Of a stretch of DNA of 64,000 nucleotides, positions 1 to 10,262 are shown one piece after another. Position 1 is the first letter of the stretch. Each line of letters begins with the position of its first letter. The stretch is from Albula goreensis (Eukaryota > Chordata > Actinopteri > Albuliformes > Albulidae), in assembly GCA_022829145.1 (NCBI GenBank), contig CM040755.1:35501340-35565339 (forward strand), read 5' to 3'. The notes under the pieces were generated by a model that searched no databases, was not told the DNA's origin, and saw only the letters and a program-made list of their open reading frames with translations. Position numbers and translations under genes: made by a program.

Positions 1-452
1 GTTCACAAGTGTTGTTTCCCCCAAAAGACAATATTTTCCGGCCTGGAATGGTATGTATACTAAAAAAACCAGAGGGCAAGTGTTTAAAAATAGGCTTATG
101 AACAATGTTCTTGTGTACTTGTGTAATGGGGGTGGTAGCAGGGCGTGTCATGATGAGGTGAGGGGGTGTTCATTCAAGAACAATAATGTGACAATAACAA
201 ATGGAACACAATCTGATTGGCTACTGAACTCACTTCTTCCGAGGGCCGGCTGACTCTGTTTTCTCTTCTGCCAGAGCCCTCTGAGTTTCATTGGCAAGCA
301 TTTGGAGGCAAATGAAAATGAATAAACATTCTGTATGCAAGAATCTCAATGAACAAACTCCGTTTTAACCTGTCATTATATCTTCCTAACCAGATTCTCC
401 TTGGCAGCCTTCTCATGGGATTCCACCTGGGAGAGACAGGTAACAGTCAGTA
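1..452. other. no gene recognised
   Basis: I see no coding, RNA or transposon signature. The short open frame at 53-253 has no recognisable motif. Confidence 0.4.
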
Positions 453-1025
453 CTAAGGTCTGACATATATGACTGAGGGAATCAGGACTGAGTAACACAA
501 GAGATATGCATGCTGCAGCTGTGATGTGTACGCACTGACCAGTGAGATCATTGTTTGTATTACAGAAGCCATCACATCAGGTTTAAACATTCGACAGATA
601 TTGCACTGTTTCTGACATTTATATGAAATAAGAATCAAGTGGCTGAAATGCTTCAAAATCTTCTGGAAAACCTTAATAAACTTGCTCTGATTGTGTGCTA
701 AAAACCAAACCGTAAACTGGTACAAGTAGCAGTGAACGGATGTGAATCTAAAGTGGAGTGCACTGTGTTGACAGATCTCGTTCAGACTGTTCACCAGGAC
801 TGTGAGCATATTCTCTTTGTCCTCCATCTCCTTTTTAAGAACATGGACTTCCTCCTCTCTGTGTTTATGAGAGCTGCAGGGCCACTGTTTGAGTGATCTT
901 TCTGCAGAGCATTGAAAACATGGGCTTCTGCCTTGAACTGTTCAGATTCAGCTTTCTACTACACAGCTTTAGTTTTCAGCTGAGCAGCTTCAGTGTTCAA
1001 TTGTGCAATTACAGCGTTCATCCTG
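453..1025 (-). pseudogene. decayed coiled-coil-like reading frame, unknown family
   Basis: Reading the minus strand from about 1025 downward gives stretches rich in A, L, K, E and Q that look like a coiled coil: MNAVIAQLNTEAAQLKTKA, then after two adjacent stop codons KAESEQFKAEAHVFNALQKD, then after a frameshift VHVLKKEMEDKENMLTVLV near 827-760. The last stretch continues as an open frame of 124 codons to 453. In-frame stops and at least one frameshift make this a relic if it was ever a gene. I do not recognise the parent protein, and chance composition cannot be excluded. Confidence 0.22.
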
Positions 1026-1700
1026 TGGTATTACTACAATGTTTGTCACAAATGAAGAAGTACCACAGCTCACCATCTGAACATAAGTCAAACACCTCTG
1101 GCCTGATTGACCGAGCTGTGAATGAATGAATCCCACCTGCTCCTCAGCAGAACATGTATAAACATAATGTACAGTAATATTGCTTAACGTACAGTACCAA
1201 GGTTTTCCACACGATATGAATATCTGATCTATCTGGTGTAGCTAAGCTATTGCTATCCCGAGTCATGAACTGTACATCTCAAGGGTTGTGACACACTCAA
1301 AATAAATTTGTGGATGATTATATCAATAAATAAAATACATACATAGATAAAGCAGCTACGTTACACCAATATATGTAGCATGGAGAGTAACAGCCATTAA
1401 TGAGATCAGAAGAAAAATGTGTTGAAGTTGTAACCAACCAAAACAGTGATACATGTAACTGCACATATAAAATACATATTTCCACCTTTTTTTTTTTTTT
1501 CATCAGATGAATATTCAAAAAAAGGTGGAAAAACACCTGAGGACACCTCGAAAAAAAGAGGGGGGGGGGAGACCAGCAAAGGAGTGGAGCTGGTATGGTA
1601 TTCAAACAGCCATGGCGCTACATGGCTGTATTAGGCTTTCTTGCCCCATTTATTCAGTACAGGCTGACCTCATCAAATGTCAGAGCCTGTACCAGCCAGA
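1026..1700. other. unassigned sequence with a poly-T/poly-A foldback
   Basis: No gene is seen. At 1480-1530 CCACC followed by a T run faces an A run followed by GGTGG, a short imperfect hairpin of the kind left by simple-sequence decay. A run of G follows at about 1559-1569. Confidence 0.35.
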
Positions 1701-1701
1701 C

Positions 1702-1766
1702 CACCCCTTCTGCAGCCAGCCAGCTAGCCTGCTAGCCCACCCCTTCTGTAGCCAGCCAGCTAGCTG
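1702..1766 (+). repeat. short direct repeat, two units
   Basis: Two near-identical copies of ACCCCTTCTGCAGCCAGCC followed by AGCTAGC lie about 38 bases apart. The function is unknown. They lie just downstream (in the minus-strand sense) of the Harbinger relic and may belong to it. Confidence 0.5.
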
Positions 1767-2118
1767 GCCAGCCCACGGCCAGTGGCAGTGAGCCCTCAGC
1801 AGCCAGTTCATCTGGGAGGAGGAAATGCCAGGTGACCCTCAGCCAGTCCCCTCCGAAGAGCCACAGTCAGCTTTACCTGACAGGCCTCCGGTTGGAAAGA
1901 GGAGGACCAGACAACCAAATGTGTCTCCTTCTGAGCACATGCTGGTGACAGCTGTAAATAAGCTAATAAATAATAAAGGAGCCTAAACATGGTTTTTCCA
2001 AGGGACTGCACCCTCCTGGTTGAAGTATTCACAGAAGGCCTCCCTCACTTGAATGGCCTCTTGAGGTGCATTGTTGCTGCCCATCCTTCCCACTGGCCTG
2101 AGAGCAGCAGCAGCAGCA

Positions 2119-2858
2119 TCAGGTGTATGTGCTGATGCATTGTCCCTCCTTCGCCCTGCAGGTTGCCTTCACACACAGCTCCACTTTCTCAGGGGCCATA
2201 TATATGACATGGCGATACATTCGCCACTGAGAGGAAAGGATCCCAAAACTGCACTCCACTGTCAGCTTGGCAGGGCTGAGACGATAACTGAAGATCCTCT
2301 TCTCCCTGGGCATGTTGGAGTGTGGATAAGGCCGCATCAGACACCTGTGGAGGGGGAACACTTCATCTCCTACCATGACATGGGGAAGCTGCCACGGTAC
2401 TCAAATCCTGGGATGACGGAGTCTGCAGGGAGATCCAGTGTTCCATCCAGGAGGCCCCTGCCAAAGTTGGTTTGCCAAAAGTTTGGTTGCCAAAGTTTAC
2501 CAGGGTGCCATCGTCACTGTTCTTCCCGTATCCTACGACATCCACAACTCTGAAAAGATGTTGATAGTCCACCACAGCCAAGATTTTGTCGAACCAGGCG
2601 CCAGAGTTGGGTGGAGCCTGAATGACCTTATGCTTGCCATTGATGGATTCCAGGCAGTTCGAAAAATTGCAATGCTGCTGGAACCCCTCTGCAATGGTCC
2701 TCCAGTCTTCCATGGTTGGTTGGGGCATAAACTCCACCAACAGGCACTCAAAAATTGCCTCAGCCACACCTGGGACAATCTGACCAACAGGACTCTTCCC
2801 AGCACAAAAGCTGAAGGCAATTGTCCTGAAGGAATCCCCAGTTGCAAGGAATCTGGAA
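2119..2858 (-). pseudogene. PIF/Harbinger transposase (HARBI1-like) pseudogene, partial
   Basis: The minus strand encodes a clear PIF/Harbinger DDE nuclease. From about 2858 the frame reads RFLATGDSFRTIAFSF, then FMPQPTMEDWRTIAEGF and NCLESINGKHKVIQAPPNSG, then RVVDVVGYGKNSDDGTL. After a one-base frameshift near 2370 it continues as MVGDEVFPL, LMRPYPHSNMPREKRIF and SYRLSPAKLTVECSFGIL. In this family the segment normally reads SIDGKH; here the presumed catalytic D is N. The region between GKH and VVD is shortened, and the C-terminal CILHNF segment is lost after CVKATC. The frame opens just after TTCCAG, which could be a splice acceptor. These lesions mean it is dead. No terminal inverted repeats or target duplication were identified. 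Confidence 0.88.
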
Positions 2859-2879
2859 GCATAAAATAAATATTTCCAA

Positions 2880-3605
2880 CAAAATCAGTCTGAGACAGCG
2901 GATGTCTGATCATTTCATCATTTTAAAGAACAATAATTATTACAATAGATTATTACTACAATTAATATAATTGAATCATAATCAGAGGGATAATAATATT
3001 ATCAACATTTACAAACAGTATTAACTTACTTCTTGAATATTAATTCTCATGCATTTCTTATGTATTAGCTCTCGACAGTTAATTCTCAATGGTGGTTTTT
3101 TCTTAGTTTTTCAATGTTTAACGAATTGCTCTTTTCTATTCAATTAATATGTTCAGAACTCTATATTCGCTTTTTATTTTTTCTTCTTTCGGCGGGGGTT
3201 GGCAAAAAAAAACATTTCACTGAATGTTGTGTCTGTACTGACGAGTATTTACCAACTAAGCTTGGCTTTTGATTTGAAATTATTGTAGTTATCGTGAACT
3301 AAGATGTGCTCCTGAACCAACCTGTGGAACTATCATGGCAGGGAGATGACTAGCTCGTGTCATACCATCAGCTGGATAGCTAACTAACTACCAAAAATTT
3401 ACCTCAGAGAAAGACAGTGCCAACTATATGAGCGAAAGACATTGCTAGCTGTATTAGCACTAGCTAGCTTGTGAGCTAATGCTGGCAAGCGCTATGAAAT
3501 AGAAATTATTCAGATGAGGAAAGACATCAGTTTATTTAATGCTCAGTGATATTGCAATCTGACAGACTGCAATTTGTCCTACTCTTTAGAATAGGTAACT
3601 TTAGA
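2880..3605. other. AT-rich unassigned sequence
   Basis: No coding signature is seen. The stretch is AT-rich at 2930-3200 and carries several CTAGCTAGC-type words at 3370-3490. It ends where the rDNA-spacer-like block begins. Confidence 0.4.
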
Positions 3606-4476
3606 ATGGGCCTCCGTTTCACCCACGCCGCCCACAGTTAAGCCCCCACACCTCCGGTTATTGGGCCCAAAAGCCCCGCAGGCCCGGGCAACTGGTCACC
3701 AGAATCCAGAGGCAGACAACCAGTCCCCTTAAAAAATGGCAAAGGGGGGCTACTGGTCCCCTGAATAGTATTGGGTGGCAACTGGCCCCCCTTTGCCCAG
3801 CCCATTGCCAGAACCAAAGTCCAGCAGGCAACTGGTCCCGCTCTACGCTAGGGCTCTGGCCAGCCACTGCCTGCCTGCCCGCCCTTTGCTGGAGGGACGC
3901 GTGCGTGCGTGCATACGTCCCTCCAGCCAGCCACTGCCTGCCTGCCCGCCCTTTGCTGGAGCTCGATGGGTACACTTGCTTTCCGTGTCCACTGGAGGGT
4001 GACAGAGCGCCCCAGTCAAGGACCATCCGGTGGCTGGTTCCCTCCCAGGTTTCCCTGGGGATTGCTGGTGCTCAGAGTCTCGCAGGCCCACCTGGGTAAA
4101 GCCAATGACTAGGGGTCTTGGGGCCCAGACCATCTTGACCCATGTATGCCAGCTGGCTGATGTGGACTGACAGCCCACCCAAGCAGAACTGGCGCTGAGA
4201 GTTGAACCCAACGCCAGGTGCAAGATCCCAAGCCCCCGCCTCCTCTTCCTCCTCCCCCTCCTCCTCCAAGGTGACACACTTGACCTCCACTCACCAGAGG
4301 CAAAGTCCAACAGTACAACTGGTCCCCCTGCTGCAACTCTAAAAAGGGCCTTTGTTTGGGCGCCCCACCACCGCCTATGTCTGGGCTGGACATATGAAGC
4401 TCCACACTTTCCTCCCTGTCCTTGGAGGCCGGCTTGTGTGCGAGTTAGTTAGTGATCGGCCCTTCCCCCCCACCCT
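3606..4476 (-). repeat. rDNA external-spacer-like block, inverted copy
   Basis: This block is the reverse complement of 7322-8182, matching over nearly its whole length with scattered substitutions and indels. The matching block on the right is directly upstream of the 18S 5' end, so this is probably 45S rDNA external transcribed or intergenic spacer without any 18S. Open frames inside it on both strands are products of GC-rich low complexity and are not genes. Confidence 0.6.
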
Positions 4477-4950
4477 CTGTGACTCTTGAAGTCTTTGAAA
4501 AGATCTGTTGAATCTGGACTGGATGTTTAGGCAAAGACAATTTTCTGACATCTTGCAGTTTTTGGATCATGCATTCATCAACAGTTGATAAGGTTGCTTC
4601 TAAAATGGCAATCGTTGTTTAAAAAGATTGGGCTAATTTGAAATCATGGTGTTGTCACGTTGTCTCTTTTGAGGGTACCAATAGGAAGTGTGGATGTAGC
4701 CTGAAATCTCCATATGTACCCTGGAATGTGGTGCAAGTGTGTTACAATGACAGAAAAAGAAATCCTTTGGAATTTGATGAGCTGTTGGAGAAAGCTTTTT
4801 TCAGTTTGTCTTTACCTATCGTTGTGGGGACGTGTTTCCTTTAAAAATAAACAATTACAGATATTGTGGCATCGAAGGGGTGCTCATGAAACCACAACTG
4901 GTTGTGCTAACTATGCCATTAAAAAATGGAGCTCATCCTACTGGTGCTTT
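4477..4950. other. U6 5' flank
   Basis: No gene is seen. The segment from about 4830 to 4950 resembles the sequence upstream of the U6 copy at 8730 (about 8600-8729). An A-rich TATA-like word, ATTAAAAAATGG, lies about 30 bases upstream of the U6 start, where a type 3 Pol III promoter would have its TATA box. Confidence 0.45.
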
Positions 4951-4956
4951 GTGCTC

Positions 4957-5003
<47 letters not shown>

Positions 5004-5054
5004 TCATGGCCCCTGCACAAGGATGACACGCATACTGGTGAAGCATTCCATATT
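4951..5054 (+). ncRNA. U6 snRNA copy, probably pseudogene
   Basis: The sequence starts GTGCTCGCTTCGGCAGCACA and follows vertebrate U6 through TACTAAAATTGGAACGATAC, AGAGAAGATT and CCCTGCACAAGGATGACAC. Differences from the canonical RNA include TTATCATGG for TTAGCATGG and CATACTGGTG for CAAATTCGTG near the 3' end. The 3' oligo-T that should terminate Pol III is replaced by TATTGTTGTT. It keeps more than 100 bases of shared upstream sequence with the copy at 8730, so the copies arose by DNA duplication and not only by retroposition. Confidence 0.88.
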
Positions 5055-5084
5055 GTTGTTCCTGGTTACCTTATGCAGTAACTA

Positions 5085-5690
5085 TCACAAACAACGGGTC
5101 ATTTTAAGTGTAACCCTTTTAATACGTGATAGTGGGGTTTTCTCACTCTTAAGCAAGAGCAGGAGCTCAGGTGTTGTTTGTCTGTGCATTGCGCTCAGAG
5201 AGCAGCATCTTGGCAAATTTTCATGTCTTTGGGACTTGTATATGATGCAGCTGGAACCACAGGCTAAACAATTGGTGAATTGTAACACTTTTCACGCATG
5301 ATGGTTGGATTTTCCTTCTCACAGAGCAACATCTTGACTCATTTTTGTGTCTTTAGGACTTACATATGATGCACATGCAATCATAGGCCAAGCAATATGG
5401 GTCATTTTCAATGTAACCCAAGTTACACACAATCGTGGGATGTTCTCACTTGTCAGCAAGAGCAGGATCTCAAATCTTGTTTCTCTATCCATTGCACTCA
5501 GAGTGCAACATCTGGTCTAATTTTCATGTGTCAGTGATTTACATATAATACAACCCTAGCCATCAGCCAAACAGTAGGAGTCATTGGAAGAACACACTTT
5601 CTCATACATGAAAGTTGCAACAGCAGTAGCTCAGGCGTTGCTTTCCCATGCATTGCACTCAGAGAGAAATATCCTGGCTAGAAGAGCAAA
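5085..5690 (+). repeat. diverged tandem repeat, about 180-bp unit
   Basis: Units share, in order, a GGGTCATTTTAAGTGTAACC-like segment, an AGCAAGAGCAGGAGCTCA-like segment, CATTGCACTCAGAG with AGCATC, and TTTCATGTCTTTGGGACTT before the next unit. Starts fall near 5085, 5274, 5399 and 5580, and one unit is shortened. The repeats sit directly behind a U6 copy. Confidence 0.6.
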
Positions 5691-5866
5691 GGTCCCACCG
5701 AGATTTCAACTGGATTCAGAAAACATGCTAACCGTTACACAATGGAACCAATGGCTTCATGGCCAGATGGGTGTGCCAATTCCAAAAAATCCTCCCCTAT
5801 CTTGTCTGCTTCTCAGAAGGTCATGCAGCGATCCAAGGGACAGAGGAGAAAGCCGGGTAGGTAACA

Positions 5867-5938
5867 GGGAGTTAACTCAAATGGTAGTGCGCTCTCTTAG
5901 CATGCGAGAGTAGTAGCAGGAGCAACGCCCAACTTCTC
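5867..5938 (+). pseudogene. tRNA-Ala(AGC) relic
   Basis: The sequence GGGAGTTAACTCAAATGGTA followed by a TTAGCAT anticodon loop (AGC at 5899-5901) and GCGAGAG matches the 5' half of eukaryotic tRNA-Ala. The acceptor stem can still pair using wobbles, but the D stem and one anticodon-stem pair are damaged. The T arm has lost the B-box consensus (GAGCAACGCC in place of a GGTTCRANTCC-like box). It is most likely a pseudogene or a tRNA-derived repeat head. Confidence 0.6.
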
Positions 5939-6084
5939 TTGTAGGTTTCCCTCCTCAAGGTCAGTCTTTTCCCAAACTCCACCAACAGGGAGGCCCACCT
6001 GACCCCCTCATCATGGCACCGGAGAGGGGGCCAAAAACCTGCATGGGGTTCCTTCCGCACTTCACCCCTGGTGTGGCTGTGCAA

Positions 6085-6245
6085 CCCCACATGACAGTTG
6101 TAAGAGCAGCAACTCAAGTGTTTCTTTCTTATCCATTGCAATCAGTGAGCAGCATCCTGGCTGATTTACATGTGTGTGTGACTTGATAAAATCCCAGCCA
6201 TAGACAACAGGGGTAATTTTACGTGTGACCCTAGTCATATGCACC
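6085..6245 (+). repeat. further unit of the 180-bp repeat
   Basis: It carries the same landmarks as the 5085-5690 array: AGAGCAGCAACTCA, TATCCATTGCAATCAGTGAG, then GGGGTAATTTTACGTGTGAC. It is separated from that array by about 390 bases that contain the tRNA-Ala relic. A minus-strand unit lies at about 7040-7120. Confidence 0.5.
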
Positions 6246-6339
6246 TGTTTGATTTTCCTGCGCTATCTGATGTAGCATGACTCAGAAAAAGTAATGTTTA
6301 GTGGATAGAAATTCCTGTCAGTGATGTTTATCTAATGTA

Positions 6340-6770
6340 AAATGAATAAATGGGTGCTTCATTCAGATACCTCTCCTCTGCTGTAAATATACCGTGTTTT
6401 GAATTCATTGAAAATGTCCCTTTGTAAAGTTTCGATCACCAATGCAACCAGGAACAACAATATGGAACGCTTCACCAATATGCGAGTCATCTTTGCGCAG
6501 GGGCCATGCTAATCTTCTCTGTATGGTTCCAATTTTAGGATATGTGCTGCCGAATGAAGCAGAATGTAGCGGTAGGACTTGTTCCTATTTCAATTGCATA
6601 GTTAAAGCAGTTAAAGGTAACAAGTCTTCACAACTCGACGCAATGAGTGGCCATTGTAATGGTAATCATCATGTTCTTTAATTGTATGTAAGCAAACCGA
6701 GTGTATATCAGCTGTATGCAGTCCTGGGAGGTTTAGGAGGTGCGTTGTGAGTAGTGAGGACTTGGGAGGC
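6340..6770 (-). repeat. U6-bearing inverted duplicate of 8410-8940
   Basis: Reverse-complement matches include TCCCAGGACTGCAT with its flanks, the ATTCAATTAAAGAA-like segment, the U6 copy, and the GAATGAAGCATCCATTTATT end. The two blocks are thus arms of an inverted repeat about 2 kb apart. Confidence 0.6.
6459..6562 (-). ncRNA. U6 snRNA copy, probably pseudogene
   Basis: The minus strand reads the U6 body: TCGGCAGCACATATCCTAAA, TTGGAACCATACAGAGAAGA, TTAGCATGGCCCCTGCGCAA and GTGAAGCGTTCCATATT. The first nucleotides are damaged (CTTCATTCGG for CGCTTCGG), there are changes in the CACGCAAATTC segment, and no T run follows the 3' end. It lies head-to-head with other U6 copies. Confidence 0.85.
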
Positions 6771-7321
6771 AAATTGTACACAACAGTGTCTTGCTATTTT
6801 TATACTTAATAACATTCTTCAGTACAACACAGGTTGTGTGTTTATTTGTCTAGTAAGGCTCGCAGTGACAATCAGTGTCATTAATATGCGGTTAGATGTG
6901 AAGTTGCTTGCCAGAACAAAATGGGAGTCATCCACTAACTTTACCGTCATTGACATGAATGGGATTTTTCTGTTTGCCGTACAGTCTCTTTTTTGAAGGA
7001 CTTCCAGAGTCACAGAAGAATTGAAAGTACACAAGACAGTTCTCAGATGTTTGTAAGGTTCCAACGATTGTGTGTAACTGGGGTTACACTTAAAATGACC
7101 CCTATTGTTTGGCCTGTTGTTTCCCAAGAATGAAGGCCAGGTGGCACGTGGAGACATGGTGCCGAAAGGATCACTCCCAAAAACAAAAAGAATATTGTGT
7201 AGCCACGGTTCGTTTGATCGCTCCAACACTTGGTCATGCCTCATCTCCCCCCCTCATCCAAAAACAAATCCACTTTGGTGACTCAACAAACAAAATTACG
7301 TATTCTCAAAAAAAACAACCT
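6771..7321. other. unassigned U6-cluster spacer
   Basis: I see no gene. A reversed fragment of the 180-bp repeat lies at about 7040-7120. The overlapping open frames here on both strands have no recognisable motif. Confidence 0.4.
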
Positions 7322-8285
7322 GGGGTGGGGGTAGGGGCCAATAACTAACTAACTCGCACACAAGCCGGCCTCCAAGGACAGGGAGGAAAGTTTTGGGCTT
7401 CATATGTCCAGCCTAGACATAGGCGGTGGTGGGGCGCCTGCCCAAACAAAGGCCCTTTTCAGAGCGGTTGCAAGTTGGAGGAGGAGGGAGAGTAGGAGGA
7501 GGAGGAGGCAGTGGCTTTGGCTCTGGCACCTGCCGTTGGGCCCCGCTAGGCCTGGCTGGCAGACGGGTGGGCTGTCAGTCCACATCAGTCTGCTGGCGTA
7601 GACGGGTCAAGATGGTCTGGGCCCCAAGACCACTAGTCATTGGCTTTACCCAGGTGGGCCTGCGAGACTCTGAGCTCCAGCAATCCCCAGGGAAACCTTG
7701 GAGGGAACCAGCCACCAGATGGTCCTTGGCTGGGGCGCTCTGTCACCCTCCAGTGTACATGGAAAGTAAGCGTACCCATTGAGCTCCAGCAAAGGGCGGG
7801 CGGGCGGGTAAGCAGGCAGTGGCTGTCTGGAGGGACACATGCACGCACGCATGCATGCTTGCACGGAGGAGAACACGTGAAGCGGCGGGCGGACGGGCAG
7901 GCAGTCAGGTCAGTTGCTGGCCAGAGCCCAAGTGTGGAGGGGGACCAGTTGCCCGCTGGACTTTGGTTCTGGAGATGGGCCGGGCAAAGGGGGACCAGTT
8001 GCCCCCGTTGCCATTCAGGGGACCAGTAGCCCCCCTTTACCATTTTTTGGGGGACCAGTTGTCTGCCTCTGGATTCGGGTGACCAGTTGCCCAGGCCTGC
8101 GGGGATGCGGGGCTTTTTGGGCCTCATGACTGGAGGTGGGGGGGCTTAACTGTGGGCGGCGCGGGCAAAACGGAGGCCCAGGTTCGGAAGGTAGGAGGAC
8201 GGAGGAAGGGGGGGTGGGTGCACTAGCAGACTCGGACCCCGGCTGAGTGGGAGGGTGGGTTGGGTGCGCAGGAGAAGACCGAGGT
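7322..8285 (+). other. probable 45S rDNA external transcribed spacer fragment
   Basis: This GC-rich block abuts, without interruption, the exact 5' start of 18S rRNA at 8286, which is the position of the 5' external transcribed spacer in rDNA. Its reverse-complement partner is 3606-4476. The last 100 bases (8183-8285) are absent from that partner. Assignment rests on position next to 18S, because spacer sequence is not conserved between species. Confidence 0.6.
7938..8095 (+). repeat. GGGGACCAGTTGCCC subrepeats
   Basis: About five degenerate copies of GGGGACCAGTTGCCC occur at irregular spacing inside the rDNA-spacer block, for example GGGGGACCAGTTGCCCCCG, GGGGACCAGTAGCCCCCC and GGTGACCAGTTGCCC. 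Spacer promoters and enhancers of rDNA are commonly built from such subrepeats, but no function is shown here. Confidence 0.55.
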
Positions 8286-8407
8286 TACCTGGTTGATCCT
8301 GCCAGAAGCATATGCTTGTCTCAAATTTTAAACCATGCATTTCTAAGTACACATGGCCGGTACAGTGAAACTGCGAATGGCTCATAAAATCAGTTATGGT
8401 TCCTTTG
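8286..8407 (+). rRNA. 18S rRNA 5' fragment, truncated
   Basis: The sequence opens TACCTGGTTGATCCTGCCAG, the eukaryotic 18S start. It continues through AGCATATGCTTGTCTCAAA, CATGCATTTCTAAGTACACA, GGCCGGTACAGTGAAACTGC and AATCAGTTATGGTTCCTTTG. Several substitutions (AATTTTAAACC for the usual AGATTAAGCC, ACATGG for ACACGG, AT-rich drift) show it is no longer under selection. Homology stops at 8407, so only about the first 120 of some 1,850 nucleotides remain. Confidence 0.9.
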
Positions 8408-8729
8408 TAGTTCCCAAGTGTAAAAAATAGCTTGAAACCGTCGTGTACAATTTGCCTCCCAGGCCGAGTCCTCACTACTCACAGCGCATCTCCTAAACCT
8501 CCCAGGACTGCATGCAGCTGACATACATTCGGTCTGCTTACATTCAATTAAAGAAAATGATGATTAAAATGACTATGGCCGCTGACTTGTGTTGAGTTGT
8601 GGGGACGTGTTGCCTTCACAAATAAACAATTCCAGATATTGCGCCAATTAAGGGGTGTTCATGATACCGTGACTGTGATGGTTGCTCAAACTACACCATT
8701 GAAATAGGAACTAGTCCTACCGCCACTTT

Positions 8730-8833
8730 CCGCTCGCTTCGGCAGCGCATACACTAAAATTGGAACGATACAGAGAAGATGAGCATGGTCCCTGCACAAG
8801 GATGACATGCATACTGGTGAAGCGTTCCATATT
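8730..8833 (+). ncRNA. U6 snRNA copy
   Basis: The body reads GCTCGCTTCGGCAGCGCATA, ACTAAAATTGGAACGATACA, GAGAAGATGAGCATGGTCCC and TGCACAAGGATGACATGC. It then has the same CATACTGGTGAAGC variant and missing oligo-T as the copy at 4951. The first two bases differ from canonical GT. The shared variants make 4951 and 8730 sister copies. Confidence 0.86.
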
Positions 8834-9001
8834 GTTGTTCCTGGTTACATGGTGATCCAAAACTTTACAAAGGGACATTTTCAACGAATTCAAAACAGGG
8901 TATATTTACAGCAGGGGAGAGATATCTGAATGAAGCATCCATTTATTCATTTTATTACATTTGTTACATTTTATCTTCAAAAGAAGAAGCCAGAGAAGGC
9001 T

Positions 9002-9072
9002 CTCTCTGTCGGGGAATTGAACCCGGTCTCCTGCATAACAGGCAGGGATACTCTCCACTATACTAACAAGGA
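9002..9072 (-). tRNA. tRNA-Asp-like gene with GTT anticodon, possibly pseudogene
   Basis: The minus strand reads TCCTTGTTAGTATAGTGG (A box), an anticodon arm CCTGC-CTGTTAT-GCAGG, and GGTTCAATTCC (B box). The body matches tRNA-Asp, whose anticodon arm is normally CCCGC-CTGTCAC-GCGGG; both sides of one stem pair changed together, so pairing is kept. The anticodon is GTT instead of GTC. One T-stem base is missing and the acceptor stem has one mismatch. A T run lies about 20 bases downstream. It could be a drifting tRNA, an identity-switched tRNA, or a SINE head. Confidence 0.6.
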
Positions 9073-9074
9073 CA

Positions 9075-10262
9075 AGCACTTTGTTGGCGCTTGCTAGAGT
9101 GAGAATACTGCCCACACGAGTACGCTGTTCAATCACAGCCCAAACCCTGCTCTTTTCCAGCCCAAAAAAGAATTTAGTACTCCTCTCCCCCTCCACCACG
9201 TACTCCGCCTTACTCCTCATGGCCACCCCCTTGCATCTGTCCCCTTCCAGCCTTTCCAGCCAGGCCTGCAGCTGCAGAACCACATCCAGGTTCTCCCCAG
9301 CCCCCACCCTCCCACACTCCCTATCCAACTGGGCCCTCACCCTCTGCTCCTCCCAGTCCAACCATCTCCTCCTCTCAACCCCATATTCAATAGAAAAAAC
9401 TTTAGTATAATACGTGGTGGGTGATTATCCCACCACACCCGTTTATCAGTCCAAAATAGCGGGCAGGCCAGCTGCTCCCGGAGAAGCGCCCCCTAATTCC
9501 CACAGTAAGCTTCTCACACAAAAACTGTGAATTCTAGGCACCACACCCTGGTCCCCTCCGCACCTCCTCCAACCGCACCCGGAAGGGAGAACAGTGCATG
9601 ATCACTTACCGCAGTGAGCACATATTTGGCACCCACCACGCAGCTCAGCAGCTCCCCGCTACAAAACCCATAGTCAATCCGGCTTTGTTTGAGCTGCCCC
9701 AACACCACCTGCTGCCGCGAAAAAGCCCTACCCCACACATTCCCACACCTCCAGAACTCAAAAAACCCCCCGCCCCCATGACATCCAGTAAAACCTTCCG
9801 AGTGCCCCCCAAGCTAAACCCCATACCCAGACCCACATCAGCCCTCGACAAGGCATTATTGAAGTCCCCCACCACCAAGCCCCCTGACCCAGGAAGAATC
9901 CCCTGAGCCCTGAAAAAACCCGCCTATCCCAATCCTCATTAGGGCGCATAAACATTCAAGACCTCCACCTCTTAGTCCCCACACCAACTGACACCCCGAC
10001 CACCCTCCCCTCCCCATCCCTATATGTTCATTCAGTACATTCCCCTCTGTACCAGCGTTGGCACCCCACATCTAATCCCACCCACTGCGTTGCTTGCAAA
10101 AACCTCCCTGTCCCACCACCTACCCACCCGTTCCACAATGTCCGCATCCCAATAAGTCTCCTGAAGGCATATGACGTCTACCCCCTTCGCCAGCGTCAAA
10201 ACATGCCTCACCTTCCCCATGTCCCTCAAACACCTAGCATTCAGGGACAGGACAGAAAGCAT
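9075..10262 (-). pseudogene. Tx1-clade LINE ORF2 fragment: endonuclease and start of RT region
   Basis: Across several frames the minus strand encodes an APE-type endonuclease in order: LSLNARCLRDMGKVRHVL, VDVICLQETYWD (QET metal-binding motif), NVYAPN-like APNEDWDRRVF, VVGDFNNALSRADVG (GDFN), SRIDYGFCSG, and AVSDHALFSLPGAV (SDH). After a linker with LQAWLERLEGDRCKG it reaches AYVVEGERSTKFFFGLEKSR, the conserved segment before the reverse transcriptase of L1/Tx1 ORF2. At least four frameshifts separate these parts. The fragment ends before any RT catalytic motif, three bases short of the tRNA-like gene at 9072. It is inactive. Confidence 0.88.

Noticed and set aside
3658-4405. Several open frames of 60-155 codons on both strands in the GC-rich block
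   Set aside because: Low-complexity frames in probable rDNA spacer; the mirrored block at 7400-8130 yields similar frames in all directions.
5085-5690. CRISPR-like array
   Set aside because: Units of about 180 bases diverge along their length with no short identical repeat and unique spacers; the genome is eukaryotic.
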